Shown piece by piece: positions 44,213 through 53,970 of a DNA stretch of 64,000 nt (position 1 is its first letter; each line of letters opens with the position of its first letter). The notes below the pieces were generated by a model. It made no database searches. It was not told the origin of the DNA and saw only the letters and a list, made by a program, of their open reading frames with translations. The stretch comes from Pusillimonas minor (GTDB lineage Bacteria > Pseudomonadota > Gammaproteobacteria > Burkholderiales > Burkholderiaceae_B): the NCBI RefSeq assembly GCF_014237865.1, contig NZ_JACJUU010000005.1, forward strand, positions 1 to 64,000, read 5' to 3'. The translations under genes and the position numbers were made by a program.

Positions 44213-44341
44213 AGACATCGCGCCCGGGCCAGCGCTCAGGCAAGCACATCGCACTTGGCCTGGCACACCACGCGTGATCCGACCGCATTAAGCGTCCGTC
44301 CCGAACCGGTGTCGACCACCGCTTTAGCGGGACCAGGCCAA

Positions 44342-45892
44342 TCAGGCACCAGCCGTTTTATCGGCCTCGGGCGGCGCTACCAGCAGCTCAAGCTTTTCGA
44401 TATTGATGTCGGTATGCAGCGGCTCGATGGCGGGCATGGTTTTATTGGCTTTGGCCGATAACTCGTTAAAGCGCGAAACTTTGCCGTACAGCCCCTGGCG
44501 GCCCGCCAGCGACGTAACGGCACGGTTGTAGTGGTTATTGGCCGTACCCAGCGTATCGCCCAGTTTTTTAAGGTTTTCGGCCACCACAACCACCTGGTTA
44601 TAAATTTCGCCGGCTCTGGCGCTAAGCTCTTGTGCCTGTGCATTGCTGCGCGACACCATCCAGAGGTTCGCCACCGTTTTAAGTATGGGCATCAGCGTCG
44701 TGTGCGAGACCATGACTACGTTGCGCTGATAACCGTAATTGAACAGATCTTTATTGAACTTGAGTGCTTCGATGTAAGCCGACTCGATAGGCATGAACAT
44801 CAGCACGAAACTGGGGCTGCGCATGCCGATAAGGTTGCTGTAGTCTTTGCGTGACAGGTCGTCTATATGATTGCGCACGGCCTTGACGTGCGCCTCAAGT
44901 GCAGCGTCGCGCTCGGCATCGGTAGCCGCCGACAGCGCCCGGTCGTAATCGACCAGCGACACTTTGCTGTCGATTACCATGTGTTTGTCGTCTGGCAGCT
45001 TGATAACAAAGTCGGGGTGACGATACTGGCCGTCGGTATCCTGGAAGCGCAGTTGCGCATCGTAGTGGTCGCCTTTAACCAGCCCAGCCAGTTCAAGCGT
45101 ACGTTCAAGCTGGATTTCACCCCAATTACCCGTGGTTTTCTTGTCGCCCTTAAGGGCCAGCGCCAGGCTGTTGGCCTCGCTGCTCATACGCAAGCCCACT
45201 TCCAGCACCTGCTTGATTTCGGCCCCCAACGAGGCCTGACCCCGAACCGACGCATCGTGCACCTGGTTGATGCGCTGCTGAAATGCCGCAATTTGCTCGC
45301 GAAACGGCTTGAGCAAGGTGTCGAGCGATGACTGGCTGTTCTGGGCAAACGTCTTGCCCTTTTCTTCCAGGATCTGGTTGGCCAGATTCTGGAACTCGTT
45401 TTTAAGCTGTTCGCGCGACTGATCGAACGATTGGCGCAAGGTGTCGAAGCTGGCCTGCTTTTCGTCATACTCGGCCTGCAGCCGGGTAAGTTGCCTGTCG
45501 ATATCAGCGAACCGGCCTTGCAACGACGTCAGTTCACGCTCTTTGTCGACGACGCTGTCGCGCGCCTCGTCGAGGCGCTCGCGCAAGTTTCGGGTTTCGG
45601 ATTCGAGCCCGGCCACTTTACGATCGAGCTGCTGCTTGTCGTCGTCAAGCTCGGCGACGCGCAACATGTGCTGCTGGCGTTGCGTGTCGGCGTCGGCCAG
45701 CCTGGCTTCAAGCTGGCGGGCTCGCCCTTCGGACTCGGACAAACGAAAATCAGCCTGCTGGCGGTCAAGTTCGGCCTGCCTGCGCACCGCCGCCAACACC
45801 CCCCGAAAGTAGAGCGCCGACACGAGCACACCCAACACCACGCCGGCCAGCACCCAACCCGCAAGGGCGATTTCGTTTCCCTGGAAATTCAC
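44342..45892 (-). CDS. rmuC: DNA recombination protein RmuC
   Basis: The 516-residue protein has an N-terminal membrane helix (about 8-30), a long coiled coil (about 35-190) and the RmuC nuclease-like domain (about 220-490). The domain includes KTTGNWGEIQLERTLELAGL and HPDFVIKLPDDKHMVIDSKV. E. coli RmuC limits inversions at short repeats. The start is GTG. The 129-bp gap to the convergent maleylacetate reductase contains no gene. Confidence 0.93.
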   Translation of the reverse strand: MNFQGNEIALAGWVLAGVVLGVLVSALYFRGVLAAVRRQAELDRQQADFRLSESEGRARQLEARLADADTQRQQHMLRVAELDDDKQQLDRKVAGLESETRNLRERLDEARDSVVDKERELTSLQGRFADIDRQLTRLQAEYDEKQASFDTLRQSFDQSREQLKNEFQNLANQILEEKGKTFAQNSQSSLDTLLKPFREQIAAFQQRINQVHDASVRGQASLGAEIKQVLEVGLRMSSEANSLALALKGDKKTTGNWGEIQLERTLELAGLVKGDHYDAQLRFQDTDGQYRHPDFVIKLPDDKHMVIDSKVSLVDYDRALSAATDAERDAALEAHVKAVRNHIDDLSRKDYSNLIGMRSPSFVLMFMPIESAYIEALKFNKDLFNYGYQRNVVMVSHTTLMPILKTVANLWMVSRSNAQAQELSARAGEIYNQVVVVAENLKKLGDTLGTANNHYNRAVTSLAGRQGLYGKVSRFNELSAKANKTMPAIEPLHTDINIEKLELLVAPPEADKTAGA

Positions 45893-46001
45893 CGTTTACC
45901 TTTACTTTTCATTTGCGGAACCTGATCGTTGCCCCAATGGCGTAACGCCAGCCCCGCTATCACCATGCTGCTGTACAGACACGCAACATTAACCAACCGA
46001 C

Positions 46002-46021
46002 GGGGCGCGCAAGCGCGCCCC
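46002..46021. terminator. GC-rich hairpin after panB
   Basis: GGGGCGCG and CGCGCCCC (46002-46009 and 46014-46021) form a strong stem with a four-base loop, 21 bp past the panB stop. No T-run follows in either direction, so it is a hairpin of terminator type rather than a classical intrinsic terminator. Confidence 0.45.
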
Positions 46022-46042
46022 CGCACACAGCTTCAAGACGCC

Positions 46043-46873
46043 TTAGCCGACATTTTTTTTAACGCCGAAGCAGTGGTCGAGCGTGGGGAAGCTGCCATCG
46101 CGTACGCTGTCGGCATATTGCGCCGCCGCGTCGCGAATAACCGTGGCGGCATCGCCAAACTGTTTTGCAAACTTGGGAATCCGATCGCCGCTTAAGCCCA
46201 GAATGTCTTCGGTGACCAGAATTTGACCATCGCATGCCGGCGAGGCGCCGATGCCGATCGTTGGAATGGACAAGGCCTCGGTGATGCGGCGTGCCAGCCC
46301 CTCGGCCACACCTTCAAGCACGACCCCGAAAGCACCTGCCTTTTCGTGCGCCAGAGCGTCCTGGAAAATACGCTCGGCTGCCGCGTCGTTAAGCCCTTGC
46401 GCCTTGAAGCCCCCCATGGTGTTGACATGCTGCGGCATCAGGCCCACATGCGCCAGTACCGGCACGCCGCGTTCGACCAGAAACTGCGTGGTGGGCGCCA
46501 TGACCGCGCCGCCCTCGAGCTTGACCCCCGCCACCCCGCTCAGCGACATCATGCGGGCTGCGCTGCGAAAAGCCTGCTCGGGCGATTCTTGGTAACTGCC
46601 AAATGGCATGTCGACAATAATGCAGGCCCGGCGGGTCGCCCGCACCACCGCCGCCGCATGCGCAGCCATTTGATCGATGGTGATGGACAGGGTGTCGGGC
46701 AAGGCATAGCCCACCATGGCGGTAGAGTCGCCGATCAGGATCATGTCCTGGCTTTCGTCAAGCAGGCGTGCAATGGGCGCAATGTACGCCGTCAGGGACG
46801 CAATTTTCTTTTGACCCTTGTAGGCCATTAACTGGGGAACGGTAAGCCGCTTAACCTCGGTATGTATACTCAC
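46043..46873 (-). CDS. panB: 3-methyl-2-oxobutanoate hydroxymethyltransferase (ketopantoate synthesis)
   Basis: The 276-residue PanB makes ketopantoate in pantothenate/CoA synthesis. Metal ligands are conserved in IGDSTAM, IIVDMPF and KLEGG, and the catalytic glutamate is in [24 protein letters not shown] is a near-standard motif. Some segments differ from typical PanB (GDSTAM instead of GDSLGM, TAYI instead of TAYD). panC is not adjacent. The start is GTG with CAGGAG upstream. Confidence 0.9.
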   Translation of the reverse strand: MSIHTEVKRLTVPQLMAYKGQKKIASLTAYIAPIARLLDESQDMILIGDSTAMVGYALPDTLSITIDQMAAHAAAVVRATRRACIIVDMPFGSYQESPEQAFRSAARMMSLSGVAGVKLEGGAVMAPTTQFLVERGVPVLAHVGLMPQHVNTMGGFKAQGLNDAAAERIFQDALAHEKAGAFGVVLEGVAEGLARRITEALSIPTIGIGASPACDGQILVTEDILGLSGDRIPKFAKQFGDAATVIRDAAAQYADSVRDGSFPTLDHCFGVKKNVG

Positions 46874-46956
46874 AGATTGCTCCTGGATGACTGCGCATTA
46901 TTGGCCGTAGCATCAAAAAAGGGGCACGCCCTGTTTCAAGCTTTACGGAGATACGC

Positions 46957-47802
46957 ATGTCCTCTATTGTAAATAGCGTCAAGTTCCACGACGGTAACAC
47001 AGCGCCCCGCGTAGGTTTTGGTGTGTGGCAAATTGAAAACGACGTGGTCACGCAAGCGGTTCAGACCGCTATCGAATCGGGCTATCGCCTGATCGACACT
47101 GCAGCCATTTACGGTAATGAAGAAGGCGTTGGCCGCGCCATTAAAGCCTGCGGCCTCGATCGCAAAGACCTGTTCATCACCACAAAACTCTGGAACGACC
47201 GCCACGGGTACGACGAGACCATGGCCGCATTCAATGAAAGTATGGACAAACTTGGCCTGGACTACGTCGACCTGTACCTGATCCATTGGCCCGCACCAAA
47301 AATCGGCCTTTATGTTAAGTCGTGGGAGGCCCTGATACAACTGCGCGATGAGGGTCGGATCAGGTCGATAGGGGTATCGAACTTTAACCAGAACCACCTT
47401 GAGACGCTGCTGGATGAAACCGGCGTGCTGCCGGTGGTGAACCAGATCGAACTAAACCCCCGCTTCCAGCAGCCCGAATTACGTCAATTTCATGCGCAAC
47501 ACAATATTGTGACCGAATCATGGAGCCCGTTAGGCCATGGGTTGCTGTGGGACAACCCGGTGCTGAACAAAATAGCCCAGAAGCACAAGCGGTCGTTGGC
47601 TCAGGTGGTCTTGCGCTGGCATATGCAACTAAACTGCATGGTGATCCCGAAATCGGTCAACCCCGAACGCATGCGCGAAAACCTGGCCCTGTTCGACTTT
47701 AACCTTGACGAACAGGACATGGCCGATATTGCTACGCTGCACGATTCCGAGGCCCGTCATGGCCCCGATCCGGAGCGATTCAGGTTGCCCAAGGCGGTCT
47801 GA
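46957..47802 (+). CDS. Aldo/keto reductase
   Basis: The 281-residue NADPH-dependent (beta/alpha)8-barrel enzyme has the catalytic tetrad visible: Asp in LIDTAAIYGNEEGVG, the Tyr in the same motif, Lys in FITTKLWND, and His in LYLIHWP. The cofactor-binding IPKSVNPERMRENL is also present. It resembles 2,5-diketo-D-gluconate reductases, but the substrate is open. It is divergent from panB by about 80 bp and abuts the convergent MFS gene. Confidence 0.92.
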   Translation: MSSIVNSVKFHDGNTAPRVGFGVWQIENDVVTQAVQTAIESGYRLIDTAAIYGNEEGVGRAIKACGLDRKDLFITTKLWNDRHGYDETMAAFNESMDKLGLDYVDLYLIHWPAPKIGLYVKSWEALIQLRDEGRIRSIGVSNFNQNHLETLLDETGVLPVVNQIELNPRFQQPELRQFHAQHNIVTESWSPLGHGLLWDNPVLNKIAQKHKRSLAQVVLRWHMQLNCMVIPKSVNPERMRENLALFDFNLDEQDMADIATLHDSEARHGPDPERFRLPKAV

Positions 47803-49269
47803 TCAGGCCCGGGGGTGGCCACGAGCCGCGTCGCTTTGACGTTTGGCGGCCACCACCCGCGCCATGGCCCAAAATGCCAGTGCCGGTGCCAGCGCAAACA
47901 ACAAGAACAAGGCTTGCGACGCCTGCACGGCACCCACTACGCCGCCCGGGTCTGTCATGCCGGCGGCGTTTACGATCATGCCGCCCAACGTTGACCCCAG
48001 CGCCAGCGCGTACAACTGAACGGTAATCATGCCGGACGACGCAATGCTTTCTTGCCCCGACGGTGCGCTGCGAAAAACCTGAGCCAGCAAATGTGGCCAG
48101 CACATGCCAATACCCAGCCCCACACCCAGCAAGGCCAGGCTAAGCACCCAAACCCAGCCCGTGTCGAAGGCATCGAGCCACGGCACCAGCACCAGCAGCC
48201 CCAGCAACGACAATGTGGTCACCGCAGGGCCGCTGCGCATTAAAAAGCGGGCAACTACCGGACCACGGCCCGAGCTGGAAATAGAGCCTATCGTCCAGCC
48301 CATGGACATGATTGCCGTCATGTAGCCCGCGGCCAGGGGCTCGAGGCCGTGAATGGTTTGCAGAAAATACGGCACAAAAATTTCGACGGTAATGGCCGCA
48401 CTCATGAGCGCAACGCAGGCGTAAATGCTGCCCATAGGCTCGCGCACCGAGTAGGCGCCTTCGGGCAACCAGCGGATCGTGCCCGGGCGTTGCTCTAGCC
48501 GGACCACGTAAAGGGCAATCAGCACGCCCGCCAAAATGCCCAACGCGTTCCAGGTGACCGCAGTCGACAAACTGCCGGCCGAAACAGCCAGAACCGACAA
48601 CACAATAAGCGCGACCTTGCCCACAGGCACATTCACGCGCTGACGCGGTGCGTCGGCATTACTGACCGTGTTTTCGTTGATTTCGCGGATAACCAGCCAT
48701 GCCAGGCCGGCTGCCACGGGCAATATGGCGCCAAACGCCCACCGCCAATGGCCCGACTGGGCGAACATGCCGCCAATGGCCGGGCCGCTAAGCGTAGCCA
48801 CCCCCCACATGCTCGACGTCAACCCCATGGCGCGCGTCCAGAGGCGCTCTTCGAAAACCACACGAATGGACGAATAGCAAAGCCCTAAAAGCAGACCGCC
48901 CCCAAGGCCTTGAATGGTGCGCCCAAACAGCATGAGCGCCATGGAGGGTGCCAGTGCACACAGCGTTGTGCCCACCGAGAACACCGCAATAGCCACCAGA
49001 AAGGCCTTTTTTAACCCCAAGGTGTCGAACGCCTTGGCAGACAGCGCCGATGCCATGATTGATGCGGCGACGAACAACGTCATGTTCCAGGCGTAGTACT
49101 CGAGACCGCCAATGTCGCGCACCACCGAGGGCAAAATGGTGGTGGCAATATAAACATTAACCGCATGCAACGCTACGCCACCCGCCACGGCCAGCGAGCG
49201 CAACCCGTTGCGCCCCGAAAGCAACTCACCCCACGAGGCTTGCTGCCCCGACCCTGCATGCTGACTCAT
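47803..49269 (-). CDS. MFS transporter, drug:H+ antiporter-like
   Basis: The 488-residue protein has about 12-14 membrane helices. The motif-A region, KAFDTLGLKKAFLVAIA, and motif C in TLSGPAIGGMFAQSGHWRWA indicate an exporter of the DHA family. The true start is ATG 49269. The 100-residue upstream open frame overlaps the LOG gene and is not protein-like. The start overlaps the LOG stop by four bases, so the two are coupled. Confidence 0.87.
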   Translation of the reverse strand: MSQHAGSGQQASWGELLSGRNGLRSLAVAGGVALHAVNVYIATTILPSVVRDIGGLEYYAWNMTLFVAASIMASALSAKAFDTLGLKKAFLVAIAVFSVGTTLCALAPSMALMLFGRTIQGLGGGLLLGLCYSSIRVVFEERLWTRAMGLTSSMWGVATLSGPAIGGMFAQSGHWRWAFGAILPVAAGLAWLVIREINENTVSNADAPRQRVNVPVGKVALIVLSVLAVSAGSLSTAVTWNALGILAGVLIALYVVRLEQRPGTIRWLPEGAYSVREPMGSIYACVALMSAAITVEIFVPYFLQTIHGLEPLAAGYMTAIMSMGWTIGSISSSGRGPVVARFLMRSGPAVTTLSLLGLLVLVPWLDAFDTGWVWVLSLALLGVGLGIGMCWPHLLAQVFRSAPSGQESIASSGMITVQLYALALGSTLGGMIVNAAGMTDPGGVVGAVQASQALFLLFALAPALAFWAMARVVAAKRQSDAARGHPRA

Positions 49270-50156
49270 ATAACCCCTTTGGGTGGAAGGCGACAGTCGT
49301 CGCAATCTGGATAAAACCGCTCGAGAATGGCCACAACTTCGTCGGCCGTTTCGACCACACTGACCAGTTCGCGATCTTGCGGTGAAATCATGCCTTCTTC
49401 GACCAGAAAGTCCAGGTCGACCAGGCGTGACCAGAAGGACTTGCCCACCAACACAATAGGCATGCGTGCCATTTTTTCGGTCTGCACCAGCGTAAGCGCT
49501 TCGAAGAGCTCGTCGAGCGTGCCAAACCCCCCGGGAAAAGCCACCAATGCCCGCGCCCGCATCATGAAATGCATTTTGCGCAAGGCAAAATAGTTGAAGT
49601 GAAAGCACACCGACGGGCTGATATACGGATTGGGTTCTTGCTCGTGGGGCAAGGTGATATTAAGCCCGACGCTCAAGGCGTCGGCCTCGAAAGCCCCGCG
49701 ATTACCGGCCTCCATGATGCCGGGGCCCCCGCCGGTAACCACCACAAACTGGCACGGGCTGTTGACCTGAAAGCGCTTGGACACAATATGCGCGAACCGG
49801 CGCGCTTCTTCGTAGTACCGCGAATAATGCACCTGCTTCGAGGCTTTGGCCAGCGCCTGCTGTGCCTGGGGGTCTTCGGGGTGGCGCGCGGCGTGTTCGG
49901 TAGCTTGGCCAAGCGCATGCTGGGCCTGCTCGGCCGGCAAAACGCGCGCGCTGCCAAACACCACAATGGTGGACTCGATATGATTTTTGCGCAGGTAATA
50001 CTCGGGCTTGAGCAGCTCGAGCTGCAGACGCACCGGCCGCAGGTCTTCGGCCTCCATGAAGTCGGCGTCTTTGTAGGCCACCCGGTACGACGGGCTATCG
50101 ATAAGGTTTTGCTTTAACGCTGCGACTTGTTCGGGGGTAAGTTTGTGACTGGACAT
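49266..50156 (-). CDS. LOG-family protein (nucleoside 5'-monophosphate phosphoribohydrolase-like)
   Basis: The 296-residue Rossmann-fold protein has the family signature in two parts: VTGGGPGIMEAGNRGAFEA (about 145-165) and FPGGFGTLDELFEALTL (about 213-230). Such proteins cleave purine or cytokinin nucleotides to base and ribose 5-phosphate. They are often misannotated as lysine decarboxylases. The N-terminal extension of about 100 residues is longer than in the plant enzyme. An exporter gene overlaps its end. Confidence 0.88.
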   Translation of the reverse strand: MSSHKLTPEQVAALKQNLIDSPSYRVAYKDADFMEAEDLRPVRLQLELLKPEYYLRKNHIESTIVVFGSARVLPAEQAQHALGQATEHAARHPEDPQAQQALAKASKQVHYSRYYEEARRFAHIVSKRFQVNSPCQFVVVTGGGPGIMEAGNRGAFEADALSVGLNITLPHEQEPNPYISPSVCFHFNYFALRKMHFMMRARALVAFPGGFGTLDELFEALTLVQTEKMARMPIVLVGKSFWSRLVDLDFLVEEGMISPQDRELVSVVETADEVVAILERFYPDCDDCRLPPKGVI

Positions 50157-50191
50157 TATTGTTCTTCATTAAAGGGGCCAAGGCGTTGGAC

Positions 50192-51136
50192 TCAGGCCAG
50201 GCTGCGTTCAAGGCGATCAAGCGTTTCGTAGGCCGACAGCACACTCGCCACGCCCGATCGCGGTTCGCGCCCGGATTGAATCGCCTCGAAAAATTCGCGG
50301 TCTTGCAACTCAATGCCGTTCAGCGATACATCCACTCCGGACAAATCCACCGGGCGGCCGTGTCCATCGAGCAGCTCATCGTAGCGCGCAATATACGTGC
50401 CGTTGTCGCAGATGTACCGGAAAAATGTCCCCTGCGGCCCGTCGTTATTGAACGAAAGCGTTAACGAACACAGCGCCCCCGAGGGCACCTGCAACTGAAT
50501 CGACATATCCATGGCAATGCCCAGGTCGGGGTGCGGCGGCCCCTGCATGGCATGTACGCGCGAGGCCGTCTGGCCCGTTTGGTACTGAAACAGGTCAACG
50601 GTATGGCACGCATGATGCCAAAGCAGGTGGTCTGTCCAGCTACGTGGCTCGCCGGCCGCGTTGATATTGCTGCGGCGAAAAAAGAACGTCTGGACATCGA
50701 GATGCTGCAAAGTAAGCTCGCCCGACAAAATACGACGACGTATCCACTGGTGCCCCGGGTTGTAGCGACGCGTATGGCCGGCCATGGCCACCACGCCGGC
50801 GTGTTGCTGCAATGCCACGATTTCGCGGGCGTCGCGCAAGTTATCGGCCATGGGGATTTCGATTTGAACCGGTTTTTTTGCCCTTAAACACGCCATGGCC
50901 TGCACGGCGTGCACCTGGGTCGGGCTGCACAAAATAACCGCGTCAACATCGCTGCGCGCAAGGCTTTCGTTCAGGTCGAGCGTGACGTGCGGCACGCCGA
51001 AACGCACGGCAACATCTTGCGCCTGCGCCAGGCTGCGTCCACCCACCACCGAACTGACGGCAACCCCATCGATGGCAGCGATCGCTTCCAGATGTTTCTG
51101 GCCAAAAGCGCCAAGTCCTGCAATACATACCTTCAT
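50192..51136 (-). CDS. ligC: 4-carboxy-2-hydroxymuconate-6-semialdehyde dehydrogenase-like (LigC/PmdC)
   Basis: The 314-residue Gfo/Idh/MocA-fold NADP enzyme has the nucleotide site GLGAFGQKHLEAIAAIDGV. It closely follows LigC from protocatechuate 4,5-cleavage pathways, recalled from memory: GHTRRYNPGHQW, the DVQTFFFRR block, GEPRSWTDHLLWHHACHTVD and SFNNDGPQGTFFRYICDNGT. LigC oxidises the ring-cleavage hemiacetal to 2-pyrone-4,6-dicarboxylate. No ligAB, ligI or ligJ homologues are in this window, so it is either an orphan or part of a scattered pathway. Confidence 0.78.
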   Translation of the reverse strand: MKVCIAGLGAFGQKHLEAIAAIDGVAVSSVVGGRSLAQAQDVAVRFGVPHVTLDLNESLARSDVDAVILCSPTQVHAVQAMACLRAKKPVQIEIPMADNLRDAREIVALQQHAGVVAMAGHTRRYNPGHQWIRRRILSGELTLQHLDVQTFFFRRSNINAAGEPRSWTDHLLWHHACHTVDLFQYQTGQTASRVHAMQGPPHPDLGIAMDMSIQLQVPSGALCSLTLSFNNDGPQGTFFRYICDNGTYIARYDELLDGHGRPVDLSGVDVSLNGIELQDREFFEAIQSGREPRSGVASVLSAYETLDRLERSLA

Positions 51137-51276
51137 TTCAGACCTTTACAGTTTGAAAAGCTTAACTAAAATGATTTCAGCTGTTTGTAAAAGTAACGCC
51201 GTCGTTTCGTTACAAAAGCACTTTTTATTTCTATTGCGCAGGCGGCATCTGCTGCGCCAGCCTTCAGGTTTTCACC

Positions 51277-52899
51277 ATGAACAATCTAAAAATCGGCACG
51301 CGCCTCATTGTAAGCTTTGCCATCATGCTTCTCTTCATTGCCTTGCTGGCAGGCATCGGCATCTGGCGGGTACAAGGCTCCGACGCCATGGCATCAGACC
51401 TGACCGAAACTCGCCTGGCCAGCGAACGCATGATCAATGAATGGAGCAAGCTGACCGCTCTGAACGCCACCCGTACCATTGCCAACGCCCGGCTTACCGA
51501 CGCCGACACCATCAAGTACTTCGAAGACCAAATGAAGGTGACCAGCGCCGAGATCAGCAAAATCCAGAGCGCGCTGAAAGAAAAACTCACCAACCCCGAG
51601 GCCCTGCGCCTTTACGACGTTATCCAGCAACGCCGCAGCGAATATGTCGGCAAGCGTAACGATGCGCTTGAGCAACGTCGTCAGGGCAACCTGCAGGCCG
51701 CGCAAAACTTTTACGACAACGAGCTCGAGGGCTTGCTGGACCGGTACAACGGCAGTATCAGCGATCTGCTCAAGTTCCAGCAGAATCTTATCAACACTAA
51801 TGCGACAGCCTTGCATGCCAACAACACAGTGGCACTGAACCTGCTTGTCGGGCTAACAGCCGTGTCTTTGCTTATCGGGCTGCTGCTGGCCATTTCCATT
51901 ACCCGCTCTATTACCCGCCCGCTCACCAACGCGGTTAATTTTGCCGAGAAAGTCTCTAACCGCGACCTGACCAGTCGTATCAACGTCAAGGGCAGCGACG
52001 AACTGGCCACCCTTATGGCCGCCCTGCAGCGCATGAACGCCAACCTGCTTAATGTCGTGCGCGAGGTCAAAGACGGCGCCGACTCTATCGCCACTGCCGC
52101 CGGGCAAATCGCCGCCGGCAATATGGATCTCTCTTCCCGTACCGAGCAACAAGCCAGCTCGCTGGCCGAAACCGCCGCCACCATGGAAGAGCTCACCACC
52201 ACCGTCAAGCAAAATGCCGACAACGCCCGTCAGGCCAATGGCCTGGCCGAGTCGGCCGCCAGCGTAGCCACCAAAAGCGGCCAGGTCGTCGCCCAGGTGG
52301 TGGACACCATGGGCGCCATCAACGAATCGTCAAAACAGGTGGTTGACATCATCAGTGTCATCGACTCCATCGCCTTTCAAACCAATATCCTCGCCCTGAA
52401 CGCGGCCGTTGAAGCGGCCCGCGCCGGCGAACAGGGTAAAGGCTTTGCCGTCGTGGCCTCCGAGGTACGCTCGCTGGCCCAGCGCAGCGCCCAGGCCGCC
52501 AAAGAAATCAAAGATCTCATCGACAAGTCGGTCAGCATCACCGAAACCGGCAACCGCCTGGTCGCCGAAGCCGGCACCACCATGCAGGAAACCGTCGCCA
52601 GCATTAAACGCGTCACCGACATCATGGGCGAAATCACCGCCGCCAGCCAAGAGCAAAGCATCGGCATCGACCAGGTCAACCAGGCTGTCTCGCAAATGGA
52701 TCAGGTCACCCAGCAAAACGCCGCCCTCGTCCAGGAAGCCTCGGCTGCGTCCGACAGCCTGCAAGACCAGGCCGGCACCCTGGCCAAGCTGGTCTCTACC
52801 TTCCGGGTCGACAGCAACAACCGCGAAATCGATGTCACCCCGCGCGGCACCTCACCCGAAGCCCCGGCCATCGGCGGGTCGCGTCAGTTGCTGGCATAA
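51277..52899 (+). CDS. Methyl-accepting chemotaxis protein, four-helix-bundle type
   Basis: The 540-residue receptor has TM1 (about 11-31), a periplasmic four-helix-bundle ligand domain (about 35-185), TM2 (about 190-210), HAMP (about 212-265) and the signalling domain. The signalling hairpin (IDSIAFQTNILALNAAVEAA, ARAGEQGKGFAVVASEVRSL) is canonical. The glutamine/glutamate-rich methylation helices are present. The C-terminus lacks an NWETF-type pentapeptide. It is divergent from the ligC-like gene by about 140 bp. Confidence 0.93.
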   Translation: MNNLKIGTRLIVSFAIMLLFIALLAGIGIWRVQGSDAMASDLTETRLASERMINEWSKLTALNATRTIANARLTDADTIKYFEDQMKVTSAEISKIQSALKEKLTNPEALRLYDVIQQRRSEYVGKRNDALEQRRQGNLQAAQNFYDNELEGLLDRYNGSISDLLKFQQNLINTNATALHANNTVALNLLVGLTAVSLLIGLLLAISITRSITRPLTNAVNFAEKVSNRDLTSRINVKGSDELATLMAALQRMNANLLNVVREVKDGADSIATAAGQIAAGNMDLSSRTEQQASSLAETAATMEELTTTVKQNADNARQANGLAESAASVATKSGQVVAQVVDTMGAINESSKQVVDIISVIDSIAFQTNILALNAAVEAARAGEQGKGFAVVASEVRSLAQRSAQAAKEIKDLIDKSVSITETGNRLVAEAGTTMQETVASIKRVTDIMGEITAASQEQSIGIDQVNQAVSQMDQVTQQNAALVQEASAASDSLQDQAGTLAKLVSTFRVDSNNREIDVTPRGTSPEAPAIGGSRQLLA

Positions 52900-52930
52900 C
52901 CGTGCACCGGTTTTAAGCCACAAAAAACGA

Positions 52931-52956
52931 CGGGCCAACACAACAGTGTTGGCCCG
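52931..52956. terminator. Long perfect hairpin after chemoreceptor gene
   Basis: CGGGCCAACAC and GTGTTGGCCCG form an 11-bp perfect stem with an AACA loop, 31 bp after the receptor stop. The only T-run lies on the minus strand (six As at 52922-52927), so intrinsic termination would be stronger against minus-strand transcripts. It probably still ends the receptor mRNA. Confidence 0.65.
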
Positions 52957-53125
52957 AATACATTCAGTAGTAGACAACGCGCAAAAATACGACTACATTC
53001 ATCGAGAGATTTTTCAAGTTCGTTGTATTTAAGTTCAAACAGTACGTCTTTTTGCTCGAGTCGCCGTTCCTTGAATAAGTCTTGCCCAGGGCATATTGGC
53101 CCATATTTTTTTAAGGAATTGTCAC

Positions 53126-53335
53126 ATGACTACGCAAACCGGTATTGTTAAATGGTTCAACAACGAAAAAGGCTTCGGCTTCATCACTCCCGACGCTGGC
53201 GGTAAAGACCTGTTCGCCCACCACACCGACATCGTTGGTACAGGCTACAAGTCGCTGAACGAAAACCAGCGCGTTTCTTTCGAAACAGCTGACAGCCCCA
53301 AAGGCCCCCAGGCTAAAAACATCCAGGCCGCCTAA
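53126..53335 (+). CDS. Cold-shock domain protein (CspA family)
   Basis: The 69-residue single-domain RNA chaperone begins [18 protein letters not shown] (RNP1 = KGFGFI). Its RNP2-like segment is DLFAHHTDI, where most members have VFVHFSAI. The ATG at 53126 follows AAGGAATT. A 5' leader of at least 100 bases after the upstream hairpin is in line with thermosensitive csp leaders. Confidence 0.94.
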   Translation: MTTQTGIVKWFNNEKGFGFITPDAGGKDLFAHHTDIVGTGYKSLNENQRVSFETADSPKGPQAKNIQAA

Positions 53336-53360
53336 GCACACGATTACCGTGTCTTAAGCT

Positions 53361-53386
53361 AAAAACGCCCCGCAAGGGGCGTTTTT
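53361..53386. terminator. Bidirectional terminator between csp and the eight-gene operon
   Basis: AAAAACGCCCC (53361-53371), loop GCAA and GGGGCGTTTTT (53376-53386) make a symmetric hairpin with a T-run on both strands. It can end csp transcription and the convergent minus-strand operon whose last stop is at 53479. Confidence 0.9.
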
Positions 53387-53478
53387 TATTGGGCAGTCAC
53401 AACAACAAGCCCGTGGGTCGATAGTGCTGGCCTGGCCATGATTTGGGCAATACACGCACCTTATTGCAACGACATCGG

Positions 53479-53970
53479 TTACCGGGTTATGGGCGTCGCC
53501 AACTTGCGTTTTAAATATCGCATCAGGCCACCCAGCACCGGCAATTTTGCGTAGAGCTCTTCAGCGGCGTCCCAGTAGTCGCGATGCAGCACAATGCGGC
53601 CGTCTCGGCCCCACTGCACATGGCTGCCCCCTTTAATTTCCCACGCACGGGCGGTGCGGCCACCGGCCGAATAAAAGTGAAACGACCAAACCAGAAACCC
53701 CTTGTCGCCCTGGACAATGGTGTCGTGCACGACAAAACGCGGCTGCTGCACGGTGTCGAACATATGCCGAAAAACAGCCTGAATGGCCGCCACACCCACC
53801 ACGTCGTTAAACGGGTCTTTAAAACGGGCCTGCTCGTCGTAAAGACGCCCCAAATGCTCAAGGCTGGCCGGCGACAGCTGCTCGTAGTAGGCCGCCAGCT
53901 CGGCCATGCGCCGGGCCGGGCCCAGCAAATGCGTTTGCCCGTTGGCGTTGGGCGACAAGGTTTGCGTCAT
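53479..53970 (-). CDS. SnoaL/NTF2-like domain protein
   Basis: The 163-residue protein carries an NTF2-like fold of the nuclear transport factor 2/SnoaL family: LGRLYDEQARFKDPFNDVVG and the FLVWSFHFYSAGG strand. It may be a small binding protein or isomerase. It is the last gene of the eight-gene operon and overlaps the SDR gene by four bases (ATGA). Similar proteins accompany SDR, cyclopropane synthase and DUF1365 genes in other proteobacteria. Confidence 0.78.
   Translation of the reverse strand: MTQTLSPNANGQTHLLGPARRMAELAAYYEQLSPASLEHLGRLYDEQARFKDPFNDVVGVAAIQAVFRHMFDTVQQPRFVVHDTIVQGDKGFLVWSFHFYSAGGRTARAWEIKGGSHVQWGRDGRIVLHRDYWDAAEELYAKLPVLGGLMRYLKRKLATPITR

Noticed and set aside
49270-49608. 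N-terminal extension of the MFS gene
   Set aside because: It overlaps the conserved end of the LOG gene and has no membrane or signal character. ATG 49269 starts the conserved protein.
51190-51230. FliA-type (flagellar sigma) promoter before the second chemoreceptor
   Set aside because: TAAAAGTA is seen, but the matching GCCGATAA-type -10 is poor at the required spacing.
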